Positions 31,711 to 33,422 of a DNA stretch of 33,422 bases are shown here, piece by piece. The DNA comes from Planctomycetota bacterium (lineage in GTDB: Bacteria; Planctomycetota; PUPC01; JACPCR01): assembly GCA_027625095.1 (NCBI GenBank), contig JAQBXN010000100.1, forward strand, positions 1-33,422, given 5' to 3'. How positions within the stretch are numbered: position 1 is the first letter of the stretch; each line of letters starts with the position of its first letter. The notes beneath the pieces were generated by a model. The model saw only the letters and a list, made by a program, of their open reading frames with translations, had not been told where the DNA came from and made no database searches. The position numbers were made by a program, and so were the translations under genes.

Positions 31711-33168
31711 TCACAGCTCCGGGATCGGATCGTCTTCGCCTATGTCCTTCAGCTCCCAGTTTGCTTTACCATCCTTGTAAACCAGGATACGAGAGTGGCT
31801 CCCGGGCGCTGGCATGGCGTTGCCTTTCGGCAGCCATTTTCGGTGCTCTTCCAGGACCGCTGCGAATTGCTTATTACCTGCGAGATTCGTCAATTCGTTG
31901 GGGTCTTTCTGCATGTCGTAGAGTTCTTCCGATCCGTCCGCATATTGAATGAAACGCCATCCTTCGGTGCGGATACCGTGGTTGTCATGATTATGCGTAG
32001 TGATGGCTGGCCATACGCGCGGAGCGTTCACGTCTTTGAGTTGTGGTACGAGACTGTGACCCTCCTGTTTTTCATTTGCAGGCAAGCTGCAGAGTTCGAG
32101 GAGTGTCGGATACATATCGAGCAGTTCTGCCGGTTTTTTGCACCTGCCTGCCCTGGTAATACCGGGGCCAGCGAAGATCAGGGGCACTCGAGTCGAACGA
32201 TCCCAGAGTGAGTTCTTGCCCGTGATTAATTTTTCACCGAGATGCCATCCATGGTCTGACCAGAGGACGACAATCGTGTTGTCTTCCTGGCCGCTCTCCT
32301 TGAGTGCTGCGAGGACGCGTCCCACCTGGCTGTCTACAAAGCTCGTGCAGGCAAGATACGAGCGCACCAGGTTCTTCCATTCGTTCGCTTCCTTTAAAAA
32401 CTTGTGACGAGGCTCCGGCAACTTCCAATGGAGATACCAGGAAAAGCGTGGCGTATCGTCACGATCATCTGCCCGGAAGGGAGGAAGTTTGAGCGTGTCT
32501 TCAGGATAAAGATCGAACCACTGCTGAGTGGCGTAACACGGAACATGAGGAAGAAAGAATCCGACCGTTAGAAAGAACGGTTCTTGCGGTTTTGCTCTTA
32601 ATTGCTCGACGGCCCACGACGCGACTTTCCAATCGCCCTTGTCCTCATCCTTGTGCGGAAAGACACCCCAGTCCACGAGTTTGTGTTTTGCAGGAGTGTC
32701 CACCAGCTTCTTCTCCGGCCAGACGCCAACACCGGCCGGCGTTCCTATCACATCGAATTCTTTGTCGGTTTTCTGGCGACCGTACCCACCGTGATAGATC
32801 TTGCCGGTCGTATAAGTGCGATACCCGTGGTTCGAGAGGTATTGAGGCAGTGAGACCACATCCTTGAATTTCGGGACATTTCGAATCCAGGGCTCAAGAC
32901 CGTAGATACCGGTCGTCGTGGGCCGCAGACCCATCATCAGGCTCGTCCGTGAAGAATTGCAGAGCGGCGACTGGCAGTGTGCATTCAGAAAGACTGTGCC
33001 GCGCTCGGCCAGACTATCGATGTGCGGTGTCTTGACTTGAGGATGGCCATCCAGGCAGCCGATCCAGTCGTTCTGGTCGTCAATGGCGATAAAGAGGATG
33101 TTTGGCCTGGTCGGCTCCGCAAAGGTGTAGGCGGCAGCAGCGAAAAGCAAGAGGCAAGCAAATCTCAT
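31711..33168 (-). CDS. Secreted sulfatase (iduronate-2-sulfatase-like)
   Basis: A 485-residue member of the formylglycine-dependent sulfatases, predicted to remove sulfate esters from polysaccharides. A signal peptide (about 1-17) is cleaved before EPTRPNILFIAIDD, whose Asp30 and Asp31 bind calcium. The catalytic motif at 70-74 is C-N-S-S-R rather than C-x-P-S-R. SDHGWHLGEK near 304 supplies further metal ligands. The order NILFIAIDDQN...GLRPTTTGIYGL is typical of the planctomycete iduronate-2-sulfatase-like subgroup. The frame runs to TTG 33198, but ATG 33168 is preferred: GGAG lies seven bases upstream and the signal peptide begins there. It depends on a formylglycine-generating or anaerobic maturase not seen in the window. 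The substrate is unknown. Confidence 0.92.
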   Translation of the reverse strand: MRFACLLLFAAAAYTFAEPTRPNILFIAIDDQNDWIGCLDGHPQVKTPHIDSLAERGTVFLNAHCQSPLCNSSRTSLMMGLRPTTTGIYGLEPWIRNVPKFKDVVSLPQYLSNHGYRTYTTGKIYHGGYGRQKTDKEFDVIGTPAGVGVWPEKKLVDTPAKHKLVDWGVFPHKDEDKGDWKVASWAVEQLRAKPQEPFFLTVGFFLPHVPCYATQQWFDLYPEDTLKLPPFRADDRDDTPRFSWYLHWKLPEPRHKFLKEANEWKNLVRSYLACTSFVDSQVGRVLAALKESGQEDNTIVVLWSDHGWHLGEKLITGKNSLWDRSTRVPLIFAGPGITRAGRCKKPAELLDMYPTLLELCSLPANEKQEGHSLVPQLKDVNAPRVWPAITTHNHDNHGIRTEGWRFIQYADGSEELYDMQKDPNELTNLAGNKQFAAVLEEHRKWLPKGNAMPAPGSHSRILVYKDGKANWELKDIGEDDPIPEL

Positions 33169-33297
33169 GCATTGACTCCAGAAGGGTAAGATGGTCAAGG
33201 AGGACTGTAAGCAATCGTAGTCTTCGGACTCTTTGTCGAAACCCGCTCCTTATATCGTGCCGGGGCCTCTGACCAATAATGAACTACGTTTTAATCC

Positions 33298-33306
33298 TGA
33301 TATAAA
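33298..33306 (+). promoter_or_regulatory. Candidate extended -10 promoter for the gene at 33342
   Basis: TGATATAAA combines the TGn extension with TATAAA. Transcription would begin near 33313, about 29 bases before the start codon. No good -35 is seen. Confidence 0.35.
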
Positions 33307-33341
33307 CACATCACCAAGATTCAGCCTCAAGGAGATTGACA

Positions 33342-33422
33342 ATGGCAGTTCATGATTGGACACGTGTAAGTGCGGGGACTTTTCACTCTTTCCACACGTC
33401 CTGGATTTCCGAAATCATGAAG
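33342..33422 (+). CDS. Partial CDS: protein of the HDWTRVxAGxFHxFHxxW type
   Basis: Only the first 27 codons are in the window, and the frame is still open at the end. The N-terminus reads HDWTRVSAGTFHSFHTSWI, a conserved opening of an uncharacterised family frequent in planctomycetes and acidobacteria (I recall it as related to or annotated with DUF4058, unverified). An AAGGAG ribosome-binding site lies seven bases upstream of ATG 33342. It is divergent from the sulfatase gene, with 173 bases between them. Confidence 0.7.
   Translation, partial: MAVHDWTRVSAGTFHSFHTSWISEIMK

Noticed and set aside
31606..32211. Plus-strand open frame of 201 codons
   Set aside because: It is antisense to the 3' half of the sulfatase gene and shows no family resemblance.

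Overview
The window looks like a contig from a heterotrophic, Gram-negative-type bacterium of the Planctomycetota/Verrucomicrobiota kind or a related lineage such as Hydrogenedentota. This is an inference from gene content, not a phylogeny. It rests on a formylglycine-type sulfatase, a BNR-repeat sialidase, a phytanoyl-CoA dioxygenase-like oxygenase, a DUF4058 protein, a DUF1553-like remnant, tandem MuiA-type (DUF4139/DUF4140) proteins and a MoxR/DUF58/VWA membrane operon. Intergenic spaces are rich in short hairpins and repeats. There are no rRNA or tRNA genes, no transposase, no phage gene and no CRISPR array.

Layout. Positions 1-222 hold a hairpin-rich repeat, followed by a minus-strand sialidase (227-1978). 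A plus-strand run (2503-6534) carries ilvN, a flippase-like membrane protein, a histidine phosphatase and a CitMHS/NhaD-type Na+/H+ antiporter. Between the last two lies a folded leader, three stems plus a pseudoknot, that looks like an ion-sensing riboswitch. A block of 37-bp tandem repeats (6538-6677) separates this run from a long minus-strand block (6702-13745): ferredoxin-NADP reductase, serS, tatD, deoC, a PhyH-type dioxygenase, a secreted HEAT-repeat protein and a very acidic Asp-rich protein with its own strong terminator. A UbiD-family decarboxylase (14143-15978, plus) has an extended -10 promoter. It converges on a minus-strand group (15989-21216): DUF4058, two adjacent MuiA-type proteins and a cytochrome c lipoprotein.

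The largest functional unit is the plus-strand cluster 21578-30250. It contains a membrane-anchored coiled-coil protein with an eight-cysteine module, a 961-residue VWA/glutamine-amidotransferase-like membrane protein, a MoxR AAA+ ATPase, a DUF58 protein and a BatA-like VWA membrane protein. By family knowledge such sets form MoxR-VWA chaperone or assembly systems at the membrane, with the AAA+ ATPase remodelling clients held by VWA proteins; the client here is unknown. The end of the window (30341-33168, minus) carries a family 5 uracil-DNA glycosylase, a small PLDc_N-like membrane protein, a DUF1553-like gene remnant and a secreted sulfatase. A new plus-strand gene begins at 33342 and runs off the end.

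The best candidate for something regulatory and possibly under-described is the 4799-4896 leader of the antiporter. Next are the Cys-rich protein of the MoxR cluster, the hairpin element at 7823-7900, and the low-complexity acidic protein.
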